From positions 37,300 to 101,299 of the forward strand of contig NZ_JAODIX010000001.1 in NCBI RefSeq assembly GCF_026586675.1: a stretch of 64,000 bases of DNA, read 5' to 3'. The DNA comes from Halorubrum yunnanense (GTDB taxonomy: Archaea; Halobacteriota; Halobacteria; Halobacteriales; Haloferacaceae). The notes under the pieces were generated by a model. It did no database searches, was not told where the DNA came from, and saw only the letters and a program-made list of their open reading frames with translations. Position 1 is the stretch's first letter. Each line of letters starts with the position of its first letter. The position numbers and the translations under genes are program-made. Shown in pieces: positions 53,591-62,483 of this stretch.

Positions 53591-53607
53591 CTGACTCCGT
53601 CAGTCAG
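53591..53607 (+). terminator. Hairpin after tRNA-Gly
   Basis: CTGACT-CCGTC-AGTCAG, a 6-bp stem 8 nt after the tRNA. A second stem (GTTCGCT with AGCGAAC) follows. A possible end or processing signal of the tRNA transcript. Confidence 0.35.
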
Positions 53608-53695
53608 CGTTCGCTTCACTTCGTTCAGCGAACTCCCGAACGAAGTGAGCACAATCACCGAGAGAGATCTTAACTCAGAAAGGCTCGGTCGCTCG

Positions 53696-54199
53696 TATAT
53701 AAACGGCTGACTCCAGATCGGTGGTGGACACTGCCAAAGCCCCAGCCGCGAGGACTCGGTGCGGTCGCTGCGGTCCTCAGTCGCTCGCGTTGTCGCCGGC
53801 GCTTCGCGCCGGCTGCTGGAGGGACTTCCGGTCCCTCTCTGCTCGCTCTTTGCGGTCCTTGCTTCCCGCGCCTTCGTCCTCGCGGCAGCGAGGCGCTTCG
53901 CGCCTCTGGCAGCCGGCGGCAAAGCCGCCGGCGACTGCCCCTTTGAGTCCCACCCCATCCTGCTCCGCAGAGCACCTCACGCCTCCCCAGCCTCGTCACC
54001 GGCGCGTAGCGCCGGTTGCAAGCGAGAGCTCCGCTCTCGCCCTGTCGGCCGGCCTCCGCATTGCTCCGGCCGCCCGACTCCAGCGAGGGACCGGAGGTCC
54101 CTCTGGCAGTCGGGCTTCGCCCGACGACCTCGCACGCGCTCCTCGCGCCCGGTGGGCGCTCGAAGGCGCGCGCCACTGCGTTCATTTATAAATGATCGT
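53696..54199 (+). repeat. Dispersed non-coding repeat, copy B (longest, hairpin-rich)
   Basis: TATATAA (53696-53702), then 31 nt, then CCAAAGCCCCAGCCGCGAGG. The element ends at the palindrome TCATTTATAAATGA (54182-54195). Between them are eight perfect hairpins with mostly 3-nt loops: 53795-53813, 53819-53837, 53890-53906, 53912-53932, 53998-54016, 54022-54040, 54085-54103 and 54109-54125. Shared blocks match copies A and C. The open frames here have no protein-like composition and I reject them. The remaining 54200-54385 shows only the AKR gene's upstream region. Confidence 0.85.
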
Positions 54200-54385
54200 C
54201 GCCGTCGCTCGTGTCCTTTAAATGCTACTTCGCTGCCGACGACTGTGACACACGCTCCCGCTATCGAACGCCGCTGTGTCCGTACTGACCTGGCAGTATC
54301 AGGATAGATCACTCCCTGAGGGTTCCAACGGCTCCGATGTTCCCCGACCGGTAGTTTCAATCGGCGATCCGCCGAACCCTGCGAC

Positions 54386-55228
54386 GTGACCGTACCAACG
54401 AAGACGCTCCCGAGCGGCGCGGAGCTGCCGGGGCTCGGCCTGGGCACGTACGACCTCGACGACGACGAGACGGGCGACAGCGTCCGCGCGGCGCTCGACG
54501 CCGGCTACGCGCACGTCGACACGGCCGAGGGGTATCACAACGAGGACGTCATCGGCGACGCCCTCGCGGCGAGCGACGTCGACCGCGACGACGTGTTCCT
54601 CACCTCGAAGGTGCTCGCGAAGAACCTCAACTACGAGTCGGTGATCGAGTCGTGCGAGGCGTCGCTCGACCGGCTCGGTACCGACTACCTCGACCTGTAT
54701 CTCGTCCACTGGCCGAACCCGGCCATCTCGCTGCGCGAGACCCTCAGAGCGATGGCGGAGCTCCGCGAGCGGGGGCTCGTCCGCGACGTCGGCGTCTGCA
54801 ACTTCAGCGCCTATCAGCTGAGCTGCGCGCACCACGTCTCGGACGTCCCGATCGCGGTCAACCAGATCGAGTTCCACCCGTGGTTCCAGCGCCCCGACCT
54901 CGTCGACTACTGTCGCGAGTCGGAGACCGTGATCGAGGCGGCGGCGCCGCTCGCGCGGACGGGCGTGTTCGGCGACGAAGTCGTCGCCGAGCTCGCCGAG
55001 ACGTACGGGAAGAGCCCCGCGCAGGTCGTCCTCCGGTGGGCGGTCGACAGTGGCGTCGTCCCGCTACCGCGGTCGTCGACCCCGGACCACGTCCGGGCCA
55101 ACGCCGACCTCGACTGGGAGCTCGACGCGGCCGACCGTCGGCGGCTGGACGAGCGCGACCGCGACGAGCCGGTGTACGACACCCCGGCCCGCGACTGGAC
55201 GAGCGACGTGTACGGGATCGAGCAGTGA
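54386..55228 (+). CDS. Aldo/keto reductase
   Basis: A 280-aa TIM-barrel enzyme with GTG start (TVPTKTLPSGAELPGLGLGT). The catalytic tetrad is visible: Asp45 and Tyr50 in HVDTAEGY, Lys75 in LTSKV, and His108 in LVHWP. NADP-binding end region is VPLPRSSTPDHVRANADLDW. It reduces sugar or other carbonyls. Its neighbour is a Gfo/Idh/MocA dehydrogenase, convergent. Confidence 0.92.
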   Translation: MTVPTKTLPSGAELPGLGLGTYDLDDDETGDSVRAALDAGYAHVDTAEGYHNEDVIGDALAASDVDRDDVFLTSKVLAKNLNYESVIESCEASLDRLGTDYLDLYLVHWPNPAISLRETLRAMAELRERGLVRDVGVCNFSAYQLSCAHHVSDVPIAVNQIEFHPWFQRPDLVDYCRESETVIEAAAPLARTGVFGDEVVAELAETYGKSPAQVVLRWAVDSGVVPLPRSSTPDHVRANADLDWELDAADRRRLDERDRDEPVYDTPARDWTSDVYGIEQ

Positions 55229-55241
55229 CTGTCTCCCGGCC

Positions 55242-56342
55242 TCAGGCCGCGTCGTCGCTGAGATCCACCGGGCGCCCGGTCTCGGCCGATTTATAAATTC
55301 CGTCCAGAGCGCGCGCGTCCGTGAGCGCGTGCTCGCCGTCCGGGTGGAACGGCTCGTCCGCGAGCAGCTGGTGGCCGAAGTACGCGAACTCCTCTTCGAT
55401 CTGGTGGACCTGATCGAAGTCGACGTCGACCCGGGTCCCGTCGCGGACGACGGCGAACCCGCGGTCCTCCCGCTCGTAGAACGCCGGGTCCAAGATCAGC
55501 CTGGCGTCCGTCCCGGTGACCTCCAGCCGGCTCGCGTGCTGCGCGTTCTGGCTCACCGTGCAGAGCGCGTCGACGTCCCCCGGGAACTCCAGCCGGAACG
55601 TGGCGTGCTCGTCGACGTCGGCGAACGCCTCGTGCTCCGAGCGGGTCCGCCCCGACACCCGCTCCGGGTCGGCGCCGAGTACGAACCGGATCGTGTTGAG
55701 CGGGTAGACGCCCAGGTCCATGAGCGCGGACCCCCCCGACAGCTCGGGGTCGAGCCGCCACTGGTCGGTGTCGCCGCCGAGCTCGCCGAGCATCGTCTGC
55801 GACATCGTCGCGTGGACGTGGACCACGTCGCCGGCGACGCCGGCGTCGAGGAGCTCGCGGAGCCGCCGGACGGCGGGATCGGTCTGCATCCGGTAGCCGA
55901 CCATCAGCGGGACGCCGGCGTCGCGACACGCCTCTACGAGCCGGCGGGCGCGGTCCAGCGTCGCCTCGAGCGGCTTCTCACAGAGGACCGCCTTCCCCTG
56001 CTCCGCGGCGGCCCGAACGTACTCCAAGTGGGTCGCGTTCGGCGTCGCGACGTACACCGCGTCGTACGCGTCCGCGGCGGCGCCCGATCGGAATTCCTCT
56101 GGGGTGACGCCGGTCACGTCGCGCTCGGCGGCGACCGCCTCGACGGCGCTCCCGTCGACGTCGGTGACGACGGTCGCCTCGGTGTACGGCGACCGCGCGA
56201 TCCCCGGCAGCGCCCAGTCGCGGGCGAACCAGCCGAGGCCGACGACGGCGACCCGAACGGGGTCCGTGACGGCCCCCGGGTCGAGCGTCTCCCAGTCTCG
56301 GCGCGTGAACTCGTCGAGGTACTCCGCCAAGTCGCTTTCCAT
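55242..56342 (-). CDS. gfo6: Gfo/Idh/MocA oxidoreductase, xylose dehydrogenase-like
   Basis: A 366-aa NAD(P)-dependent enzyme. Rossmann motif is VAVVGLGWFARDWALPGIAR (from residue 30) and EKPL (CEKPLEAT) holds the catalytic lysine. The C-terminal alpha/beta domain has GGSALMDLGVYPLNTIRFVL. The N-terminal 28-residue cap (MESDLAEYLDEFTRRDWETL) is typical of haloarchaeal D-xylose dehydrogenase (Gfo6/XacA). Assignment to xylose is by resemblance only. Confidence 0.82.
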   Translation of the reverse strand: MESDLAEYLDEFTRRDWETLDPGAVTDPVRVAVVGLGWFARDWALPGIARSPYTEATVVTDVDGSAVEAVAAERDVTGVTPEEFRSGAAADAYDAVYVATPNATHLEYVRAAAEQGKAVLCEKPLEATLDRARRLVEACRDAGVPLMVGYRMQTDPAVRRLRELLDAGVAGDVVHVHATMSQTMLGELGGDTDQWRLDPELSGGSALMDLGVYPLNTIRFVLGADPERVSGRTRSEHEAFADVDEHATFRLEFPGDVDALCTVSQNAQHASRLEVTGTDARLILDPAFYEREDRGFAVVRDGTRVDVDFDQVHQIEEEFAYFGHQLLADEPFHPDGEHALTDARALDGIYKSAETGRPVDLSDDAA

Positions 56343-56411
56343 ACCGAGAAGTCGGCGTGGGGGCGTGAAATAACCCCGGCGACGCGAAGGACGAAAATTA
56401 TCGTGAACCGG

Positions 56412-56939
56412 TCACCACGGCCCGTCGTAGTTCACCCGCGGCCGGTCGACGTCGACCCCGAGGTCCCGGAGCGCTGCGGTCGCATTCTGGACGGGCGAGG
56501 GGGCCGGCCGGTCGAGCGCGTCCGTCGTCGCCTCGGCGAACCGGACGGTCCAGTCCCCGCCGATCACGACCGTCGCGCGACGCGGAATCCGAGAGTGGCC
56601 CTCCCACGACTCCGCGACCAGGTCGTACGAGTCGGCGATACCGCCGTGGAAGTCGGAGACGACGGGGAAGGGGAGGTCGAACTGGTCGGCGTACGCGAAC
56701 CCCGAGTACAGCGAGTCGCCGGTGAGCGCGACGACGGCGAGGTCGCCGCGGTCGTGCCAGCCGGCGTCCCGCACCGCGGCGAACGCGGCCGTACACGTGG
56801 GCACGAAGTTCGCGGGGGCGAAACAGAGCGCGACCGCCTCGTGGCCGTCGACGAGGCGGAACAGCTCCAGCTCCGCGGCCGTCCCGCCGGTGACGGCGGG
56901 GGCGACGAAATCGGGGGCCTTGACGCCGACGTCTATCAC
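56412..56939 (-). CDS. Peroxiredoxin family protein
   Basis: A 175-aa thioredoxin-fold protein. The active-site segment FAPANFVPTCTAAF has the peroxidatic Cys49 in a PxxxPTCT context, and an Arg is found later (SRIPRRATVVI). No clear C-terminal resolving cysteine, so it may work as a 1-Cys type. Peroxide removal is the likely role. Confidence 0.85.
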   Translation of the reverse strand: MIDVGVKAPDFVAPAVTGGTAAELELFRLVDGHEAVALCFAPANFVPTCTAAFAAVRDAGWHDRGDLAVVALTGDSLYSGFAYADQFDLPFPVVSDFHGGIADSYDLVAESWEGHSRIPRRATVVIGGDWTVRFAEATTDALDRPAPSPVQNATAALRDLGVDVDRPRVNYDGPW

Positions 56940-57100
56940 GGACGACAGTTGCGGACGCGACTGATAAACGCTCGCCCCCGACCCTCCGGTTCGACCGGCC
57001 GTGCGTGAGACCGAAAAATAAACCGGTCAGATCGTGCTATGACATCTGAGAACACCGCTCACGGTGTAAGAGCTATAGGTGTGGCGCACCGAGCGGAGCC

Positions 57101-57649
57101 GTGTTCAGCGCCCACGCCGCGACCGCGCTCGCCCTCGTCGACAGCTACGGGGCCGTCGCGGTCTTCGCCGTGTTCGCGCTCGAGGGCGCCCTGGTCGGGA
57201 AGGTGCTCCCGGCGCGGACGCTGTTCGTCGCGGCGGTCGTCGCCGCCGGCGTCGAGGCGCTCGCGGTCCTGCCGGTGTTCGCCGCGGCGGTGATCGGCGC
57301 GACCGTCGGCCAGTCGGTCGTCTTCGTCGCCGTCCGCCGGTTCGACGTGGATCCGACGTCACTCCCTCTCGTTCCGGTCGGCGACGGCGTTATCGACGGC
57401 GTGAGCCGCTGGTTCGACCGGTGGGGCCTCCCCGCGGTGGCGGCCTCGAACGCGGTCCCCGGCACGCGCGGCTGGCTCGCCGTCCCGACTGCGAACGCCT
57501 CTGCCGTCTCCGCCCCGCGGTTCGCCGCCGCGTCGCTGGTCGGGTCCGCCGCGTACGTCGGCGCGCTGCTGGCGGTCGGGGTCGCGGTGGCGCTCGGCTT
57601 CGGGAGCGCGGCCGAGTTCCTCGGCGCCGAGTGGGTCGCCGCGTTATAA
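57101..57649 (+). CDS. DedA-family membrane protein
   Basis: A 182-aa protein from a GTG start (FSAHAATALALVDSYGAVAV). VFALEGALVGKVLPARTLFV and RWFDRWGLPAVAASNAVPGT RGW-type segments match DedA/SNARE-associated proteins, where the conserved Arg and the re-entrant loops act in lipid flipping. Four or five hydrophobic helices. Role in archaea not tested. Confidence 0.82.
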   Translation: MFSAHAATALALVDSYGAVAVFAVFALEGALVGKVLPARTLFVAAVVAAGVEALAVLPVFAAAVIGATVGQSVVFVAVRRFDVDPTSLPLVPVGDGVIDGVSRWFDRWGLPAVAASNAVPGTRGWLAVPTANASAVSAPRFAAASLVGSAAYVGALLAVGVAVALGFGSAAEFLGAEWVAAL

Positions 57650-57676
57650 AACGACCGCCTACCCGGCCGTCTGTTT

Positions 57677-59527
57677 TTAAATAACCGTTCCGTGCTTTCT
57701 GTCCGGCAGGTCCTTCTCCACGTCCTCGTAGAACGCGAAGCGGGCCGCGAGCTCATCGCGGAGCGTCGACGGCGGGACGATCTCGTCGATGACGACCTCG
57801 CTGGCCATCCGGTGGATGTCGATGTCCTCGCGGTACTCCTCGCGCAGGCGCGCCTCCGTTTCGGCGCGCTCCTCGGGGTCGTCGATCGCGGCGAGCTTCC
57901 GGGCGTAGACGGCGTTGATCGCGGCCTCGGGACCCATGATTCCGATCTCGCCGGAGGGGAGCCCGATCACGCTCTCGGGGTCGTAGGCGGGCCCGCCCAT
58001 CGCGTAGATCCCCGCGCCGTACGCCTTCCGGACGACGACGGTCTGCTTCGGCACCGTCGCGGAGGAGGTGGCGTAGATCATCTTCTTCCCCTTCTCCAAG
58101 ATGGCGTCCTTCTCGACCCCCGAGCCGGCCATGAACCCCGGCGTGTCGCAGAGATACAGCAGGGGGACTTCGTAGGCGTCGCAGGTCCAGATGAACTCGG
58201 CGGCCTTCTCGGCCGCGTCCGGGAAGATGGCGCCCGACCGCTCTGTCGGCTGGTTGGCGACGACGCCGACGGGGCGCCCGTCGATCCGGCAGAACGCCGT
58301 GACGATCTCCGGGCCGTACCCCTCCTTCAGCTCGAAGACGGACTCCGCGTCGGCGATCCGGTCGAGCAGGTCGCGGGCGTCGTACGGGCGGTTCGGCGAC
58401 TCCGGGATCAGCTCGTCGATCCCCTCGGGCGAGTATTTGGGCGGCTTCGTCTCCCGTTTCGGCGGCTTCTCGCCGGCCTTATCGGGGAGGTACCCGATCA
58501 GGTCGGCGACGAGCTCGCGGGCGTGCTCCTCGTCGCGGGCGACGAGGTCGGCGGAGCCGGACTCCTCGGCGTGGACGCGGGGTCCGCCCAGCTCCCCCAT
58601 CTCGATCTCCTCGCCGGTGACCATCTTCACCATCCGGGGCGAGGCGATCGCCATCGCCGACATGTCCTCGACCATCACGGTGAAGTCGGCGAAGACGGGC
58701 GTGTAGGCCGCGCCGGCGATACAGGGGCCGTAGAGGACGCAGATCTGCGGCACCGCGCCCGACAGCATCGAGTGGTTGTAGTAGTACTTCCCGATCCCCT
58801 CGCGGTTGGCGAAGAAGCCGCTCTGCTGGTCGATCCGTCCCCCCGAGGAGTCCATCAGGTAGAGCACGGGCTTGCCCGTCTTCAGCGCGCGCTGCTGCAT
58901 CCGGAGGAACTTCTCGACGCCCTTCGCCGCCATCGACCCTGCCTTCACGGTGAAGTCGTTGGCCATGAAGTGGACGTCGCGCCCCTCGAACTCGGCCGCG
59001 CCGGTGAGGAGGCCGTCCCCGGGGAGGCGGTCGCTGCCGGCCTCGTCGCCCTCGCCGTTCGCGCCTTCGCCTCCCTTGCCGCCCTCACTGCCCCGACCCG
59101 CTCGGCCGGGCGCGTTCGGGTGCCAGTCGTCGAATGCGGCGAACTTCCCGTCCTCGAAGTGAATCCCCGCGGGGGCGCCGTCGCTCGCGCTCGCGTCGCC
59201 GGCGCCTCCGGTCCCGCCCTCGCCGCCGAACCAGAGGTCGAGGCGGTCGCGGACGAACAGCTTCCCCTGCTCGGGGAGCCGCTCGCGGTACTTCTCCGGG
59301 CCGCCTTCGAGGATGTCGTCGATCTCGGCCCGGAGGTCGCGCTCGCGGTCGGTCGGCCCGAGGTCGTCGTCGAGGGGGTACGCCGTCTCGGGTGACTCGG
59401 CGCTCGCGGCGGGCTCCGCGCGCTCCCCGACGTGGACGTCGACGTCGACGCCGAGATGTTCGGCGAGCGATCGCGCGATCGCCTCGGCCTCCTCCGCCGT
59501 CGCCGCCGCGCCGACGTGGACTCTCAT
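57677..59527 (-). CDS. Second acyl-CoA carboxylase carboxyltransferase subunit
   Basis: 616 aa from MRVHVGAAATAEEAEAIARS (ATG 59527), longer than PccB because of a 140-residue acidic N-terminus. The carboxyltransferase body has FMANDFTVKAGSMAAKGVEK, the oxyanion-type VLYGPCIAGAAYTPVF, and TPGFMAGSGVEKDAILEKGK and RKAYGAGIYAMGG near the end. Related to methylcrotonyl- and other acyl-CoA carboxylase beta subunits. No biotin carboxylase is adjacent, so it may use PccA (1828-3702) or another alpha subunit. Substrate unknown. Confidence 0.9.
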   Translation of the reverse strand: MRVHVGAAATAEEAEAIARSLAEHLGVDVDVHVGERAEPAASAESPETAYPLDDDLGPTDRERDLRAEIDDILEGGPEKYRERLPEQGKLFVRDRLDLWFGGEGGTGGAGDASASDGAPAGIHFEDGKFAAFDDWHPNAPGRAGRGSEGGKGGEGANGEGDEAGSDRLPGDGLLTGAAEFEGRDVHFMANDFTVKAGSMAAKGVEKFLRMQQRALKTGKPVLYLMDSSGGRIDQQSGFFANREGIGKYYYNHSMLSGAVPQICVLYGPCIAGAAYTPVFADFTVMVEDMSAMAIASPRMVKMVTGEEIEMGELGGPRVHAEESGSADLVARDEEHARELVADLIGYLPDKAGEKPPKRETKPPKYSPEGIDELIPESPNRPYDARDLLDRIADAESVFELKEGYGPEIVTAFCRIDGRPVGVVANQPTERSGAIFPDAAEKAAEFIWTCDAYEVPLLYLCDTPGFMAGSGVEKDAILEKGKKMIYATSSATVPKQTVVVRKAYGAGIYAMGGPAYDPESVIGLPSGEIGIMGPEAAINAVYARKLAAIDDPEERAETEARLREEYREDIDIHRMASEVVIDEIVPPSTLRDELAARFAFYEDVEKDLPDRKHGTVI

Positions 59528-59620
59528 GGGCGCAAGACTTGCGGTAGATCCTAAACAGTTTTCCATGGGAGTCCGGCGTCGGCCGACGGACTTCCTTATA
59601 AAAGGTCGCGAGGCGCCCGC

Positions 59621-60529
59621 TCAGTCCAGCGCCGCTTTCAGCCGCTCGACCGGCCCCTCGTTGCCGACGTACAGCGGGACCCGGTCGTGAACGCCCTCGG
59701 GCTCGACGTCGAGGATGTCGATCTCGCCGTCGGTCGCGGCCCCGCCCGCGCGTTCGACGATGTACGCGATCGGGTTCGCCTCGAAGGAGAGCCGGAGCTT
59801 CCCGTCCGGCGCGTCGACGAGGGCCGGGTACGCAAAGACCCCGCCGTAGGTGAGCACCTGGTTCACGTCGCCGACCATGGCGCCGCCGTACCGGAGCTTC
59901 AGCTCGTCTTCGATCTCGCGGGCGTAGGCGGTGAACTCGTCGGGCCAGTCGGGGACGCGCCCGCCGAACCCGTAGACGAGGGGGTCCTCTGGGAGCCGCA
60001 GGTCGTCCTCGACGACCGAGCGGGAGACGCCGCCGTCGTCCTCCTCGATCACCTCCTCGTGGACGCCGTCCTCGTCGGCGACGACCATCGTCGTGATCGG
60101 GCCGTACAGCACGTAGCCGGCGGCGACGAGGTCGCGCCCGGTGGCTGGCAGCGGGGCGTCGTAGACGCCGATCACGGTGCCCATCGCGTTGTTCGACCGG
60201 AGGTTCGAGGAGCCGTCGAGGGGGTCGATCGCGACCGCGTAGGCGCCCTCGCCGACCGCCCCGCCGGCGTCGACGGCGGTCTCCCGCTCCTCGCTGACGA
60301 ACGAGCCGACGCCGTCGACCGCGGTGAGCGCGTCGCCGAGGAGCTCGTCGGCGTACAGGTCACCGGCCATGACGCTCTCCCCGGAGGCGTTCTCCGTGCC
60401 GCTCTCGACGCGTCGGCCGGGGAGCGCGGCGCGAATCTCGGGGGCGGTGGCCGCGACCGCGTCGAAGACGGCCTCGACGACCGAGTCCGCGTCGGCGGGG
60501 TCGCCGACGTCGGCGTCGGGATCGGTCAT
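59621..60529 (-). CDS. fbp: Fructose-1,6-bisphosphatase, class I
   Basis: A 302-aa enzyme with the metal-binding DPLDGSSNL (about residues 102-110), preceded by the SEERET acidic cluster, and the later GGVFAYPALVDAPDGKLRLS. It dephosphorylates fructose 1,6-bisphosphate in gluconeogenesis. Its ATG overlaps the aldolase TGA (ATGA), so the two steps are coupled. Confidence 0.94.
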   Translation of the reverse strand: MTDPDADVGDPADADSVVEAVFDAVAATAPEIRAALPGRRVESGTENASGESVMAGDLYADELLGDALTAVDGVGSFVSEERETAVDAGGAVGEGAYAVAIDPLDGSSNLRSNNAMGTVIGVYDAPLPATGRDLVAAGYVLYGPITTMVVADEDGVHEEVIEEDDGGVSRSVVEDDLRLPEDPLVYGFGGRVPDWPDEFTAYAREIEDELKLRYGGAMVGDVNQVLTYGGVFAYPALVDAPDGKLRLSFEANPIAYIVERAGGAATDGEIDILDVEPEGVHDRVPLYVGNEGPVERLKAALD

Positions 60530-61332
60530 CAGTCGTCGCTCGCGGCGACGGTCAGGGCCTCGGCCGGGTCGGCCTCCTGGAATATCACGGCCTCGAGCGC
60601 GTCGAGGATGCGCTCGGGGTCGTCGCGCTGGAAGACGTTCCGGCCGACGGCGATGCCGGTCGCGCCCGCGTCGACGGCGTTCGAGACGTTCCGGAGGAAG
60701 TCCCGGTCGTCGCGCATCGTCCCGCCGGACATCACGACGTCAGCGGGGCCGGCCATCTTCACGGCGTCGCCCATCGCCTCGGCCGACCCGGGGTACTTCA
60801 CCTTCACCACGTCGGCGCCGAGCTCCAGGCCGAGGCGCGCGCCGTACGAGATGACCTCCGGGCTCCCGTCGTTGCGAAGCCCCTGCCCGCGGGGGTACGA
60901 CCACATGACGACGCCCATATCGTGTTCGCGGGCCCCCTCCTGCGCCTCGCGGAACTCCTCCGCCATCTCGATCTCGTTGTTCGAGCCGCCGTACACCGTG
61001 AACCCGACCGCGTCGGCGCCGAGTTCGGCCGCGTACTCGGCCGTGCAGTTGACCGCGCTGTCCGGCTCGCCCATCCAGAGGTTCGAGGTCCCGTTGAGCT
61101 TCAACAGGAGGTTGACCTCGTCCTCGTAGTCGGAGTAGTACGCCTCGGCGAGGCCCTTCTGGACGGCCAGCGCGGTGACCGCCTCGTGGGTGGCGAGCTC
61201 GAAGATCCGCCCGGGGTTCGCCGTGTCGGGGTTCGGTTCGAAGTCGACGGGACCGTGCTCGATCCCGTGATCGTACGCCAGTATCAGTGACTTACCGTCC
61301 CGCGAGATGTCGTCGGTGGCGTGAGGAAGCAT
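60529..61332 (-). CDS. fba: DhnA-type class I fructose-bisphosphate aldolase family protein
   Basis: A 267-aa TIM barrel. SLILAYDHGIEHGPVDF and the Schiff-base lysine region GADVVKVKYPG are visible, as is VVMSGGTMRDDRDFLRNVSN for phosphate. Members make fructose 1,6-bisphosphate or, as ADTH synthase, start the archaeal shikimate route. Coupling to fbp favours the FBP aldolase role here. A TATA-like AT run lies just upstream (about 61351-61361). Confidence 0.88.
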   Translation of the reverse strand: MLPHATDDISRDGKSLILAYDHGIEHGPVDFEPNPDTANPGRIFELATHEAVTALAVQKGLAEAYYSDYEDEVNLLLKLNGTSNLWMGEPDSAVNCTAEYAAELGADAVGFTVYGGSNNEIEMAEEFREAQEGAREHDMGVVMWSYPRGQGLRNDGSPEVISYGARLGLELGADVVKVKYPGSAEAMGDAVKMAGPADVVMSGGTMRDDRDFLRNVSNAVDAGATGIAVGRNVFQRDDPERILDALEAVIFQEADPAEALTVAASDD

Positions 61333-61350
61333 CAGTTCATACTCCCGTTA

Positions 61351-61361
61351 CATCAATAAAA
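61351..61361 (-). promoter_or_regulatory. Promoter of the aldolase-FBPase pair
   Basis: TTTTTTATTGA on the minus strand sits about 20-30 nt before the aldolase ATG at 61332, a close, leaderless-type spacing. Confidence 0.45.
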
Positions 61362-61599
61362 AACGCTATGGTGGTTTTGGCGGATGTAAAGAAACGAATC
61401 CGACAGGCTCGGCCCGCTTCGCTCGCGTTTGAGGCGTATTCTCAGTGTTCGTAATTACTACTCAAATAATTAATTATCTGACGGCCGAAACGAATGTCGC
61501 CCCGACGTGACCCGATCGGCCGCGGAGCCGCAACGCCTGCGGGGCCGTGACGGTCGCGGAGTCGCAATACTTACCAGCCGCGGCGCGACAGCGACCCCC

Positions 61600-62463
61600 A
61601 TGCGAGAGCTATCCGACGTCGACGTCGTCGGCGTGGTGGGAGCCGGCACGATGGGCAACGGGATCGCGCAGGTCGCCGCGACCGCGGGCTACGAGGTCGT
61701 GATGCGCGACATCGAGGACGAGTACGTCGAGCGCGGGCTCGACAGCGTCGACGACAGCCTCGGCCGGCTGGCGTCGAAGGGCGCGCTCGACGAGGAGCCG
61801 GCGGCGATCCGCGACCGGATCGCGGGCACCACCGACCTCAACGACCTCGCCGACGCCGACGTCGTCGTCGAGGCCGCGGCCGAGGAGATGGACGTGAAAC
61901 GGGACGTCTTCGCCGACCTCGACGAGGTGACCGACGGCGACGTCGCGCTCGCGACGAACACCTCGACGCTCTCTATCACGACGATCGCGAGCGCCACGGA
62001 CCGCGCGGGCGACGTGATCGGGCTCCACTTCATGAACCCGGTCCCGATCATGGACGGCGTGGAAGTCGTCGTCGGGGAGCGCACCGCGGACGCGGTCACC
62101 GAGTTCGCGCACGCCTTCGCCGCGGACCTCGGCAAGGAGACGTGGGAGTCGGACGACAAGCCCGGCTTCGTCACGAACCGAATCCTGATGCCGTGGATCA
62201 ACGAGGGCGTCCGCGCCTTCGACGAGGGCGTCGCGGACAAGGCCGACATCGACCGCGGGATGAAGCTCGGGACGAACGTCCCGATGGGGCCCCTGGAGCT
62301 CGCCGACCACATCGGGCTCGACGTGGTCCTCGACGCCAGCGAGACGCTCCACGACGAGCTCGGCGACCGCTACAAGCCGGCCTATCTGGTCAAACGCAAG
62401 GTGGAGGCCGGCGACCTCGGGAAGAAGACGGGGCGCGGGTTCTACGAGTACGGCGACGAGTAA
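61600..62463 (+). CDS. hbd: 3-hydroxyacyl-CoA dehydrogenase
   Basis: 287 aa from MRELSDVDVVGVVGAGTMGN (ATG 61600). NAD-binding GAGTMGNGIAQ, then NTSTLSITTIASATDRAGDV. LHFMNPVPIMDGVEVV is the conserved motif with the catalytic His, and DDKPGFVTNRILMPWINEGV lies in the C-terminal domain. It oxidises (S)-3-hydroxyacyl-CoA, in beta-oxidation or PHA turnover. A TATA-like ATACTTA about 30 nt upstream fits a leaderless transcript. Confidence 0.94.
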   Translation: MRELSDVDVVGVVGAGTMGNGIAQVAATAGYEVVMRDIEDEYVERGLDSVDDSLGRLASKGALDEEPAAIRDRIAGTTDLNDLADADVVVEAAAEEMDVKRDVFADLDEVTDGDVALATNTSTLSITTIASATDRAGDVIGLHFMNPVPIMDGVEVVVGERTADAVTEFAHAFAADLGKETWESDDKPGFVTNRILMPWINEGVRAFDEGVADKADIDRGMKLGTNVPMGPLELADHIGLDVVLDASETLHDELGDRYKPAYLVKRKVEAGDLGKKTGRGFYEYGDE

Positions 62464-62483
62464 AGCGGGCGGAGTGCGGGCGG

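Noticed and set aside
53721..54307. Long open frames (156-182 codons) across repeat copy B, and similar ones in copies A and C
   Set aside because: Composition is Arg/Ala/Pro/Ser-rich on all frames, unlike the acidic local proteins. The frames differ between repeat copies because hairpin modules are inserted without regard to codons.
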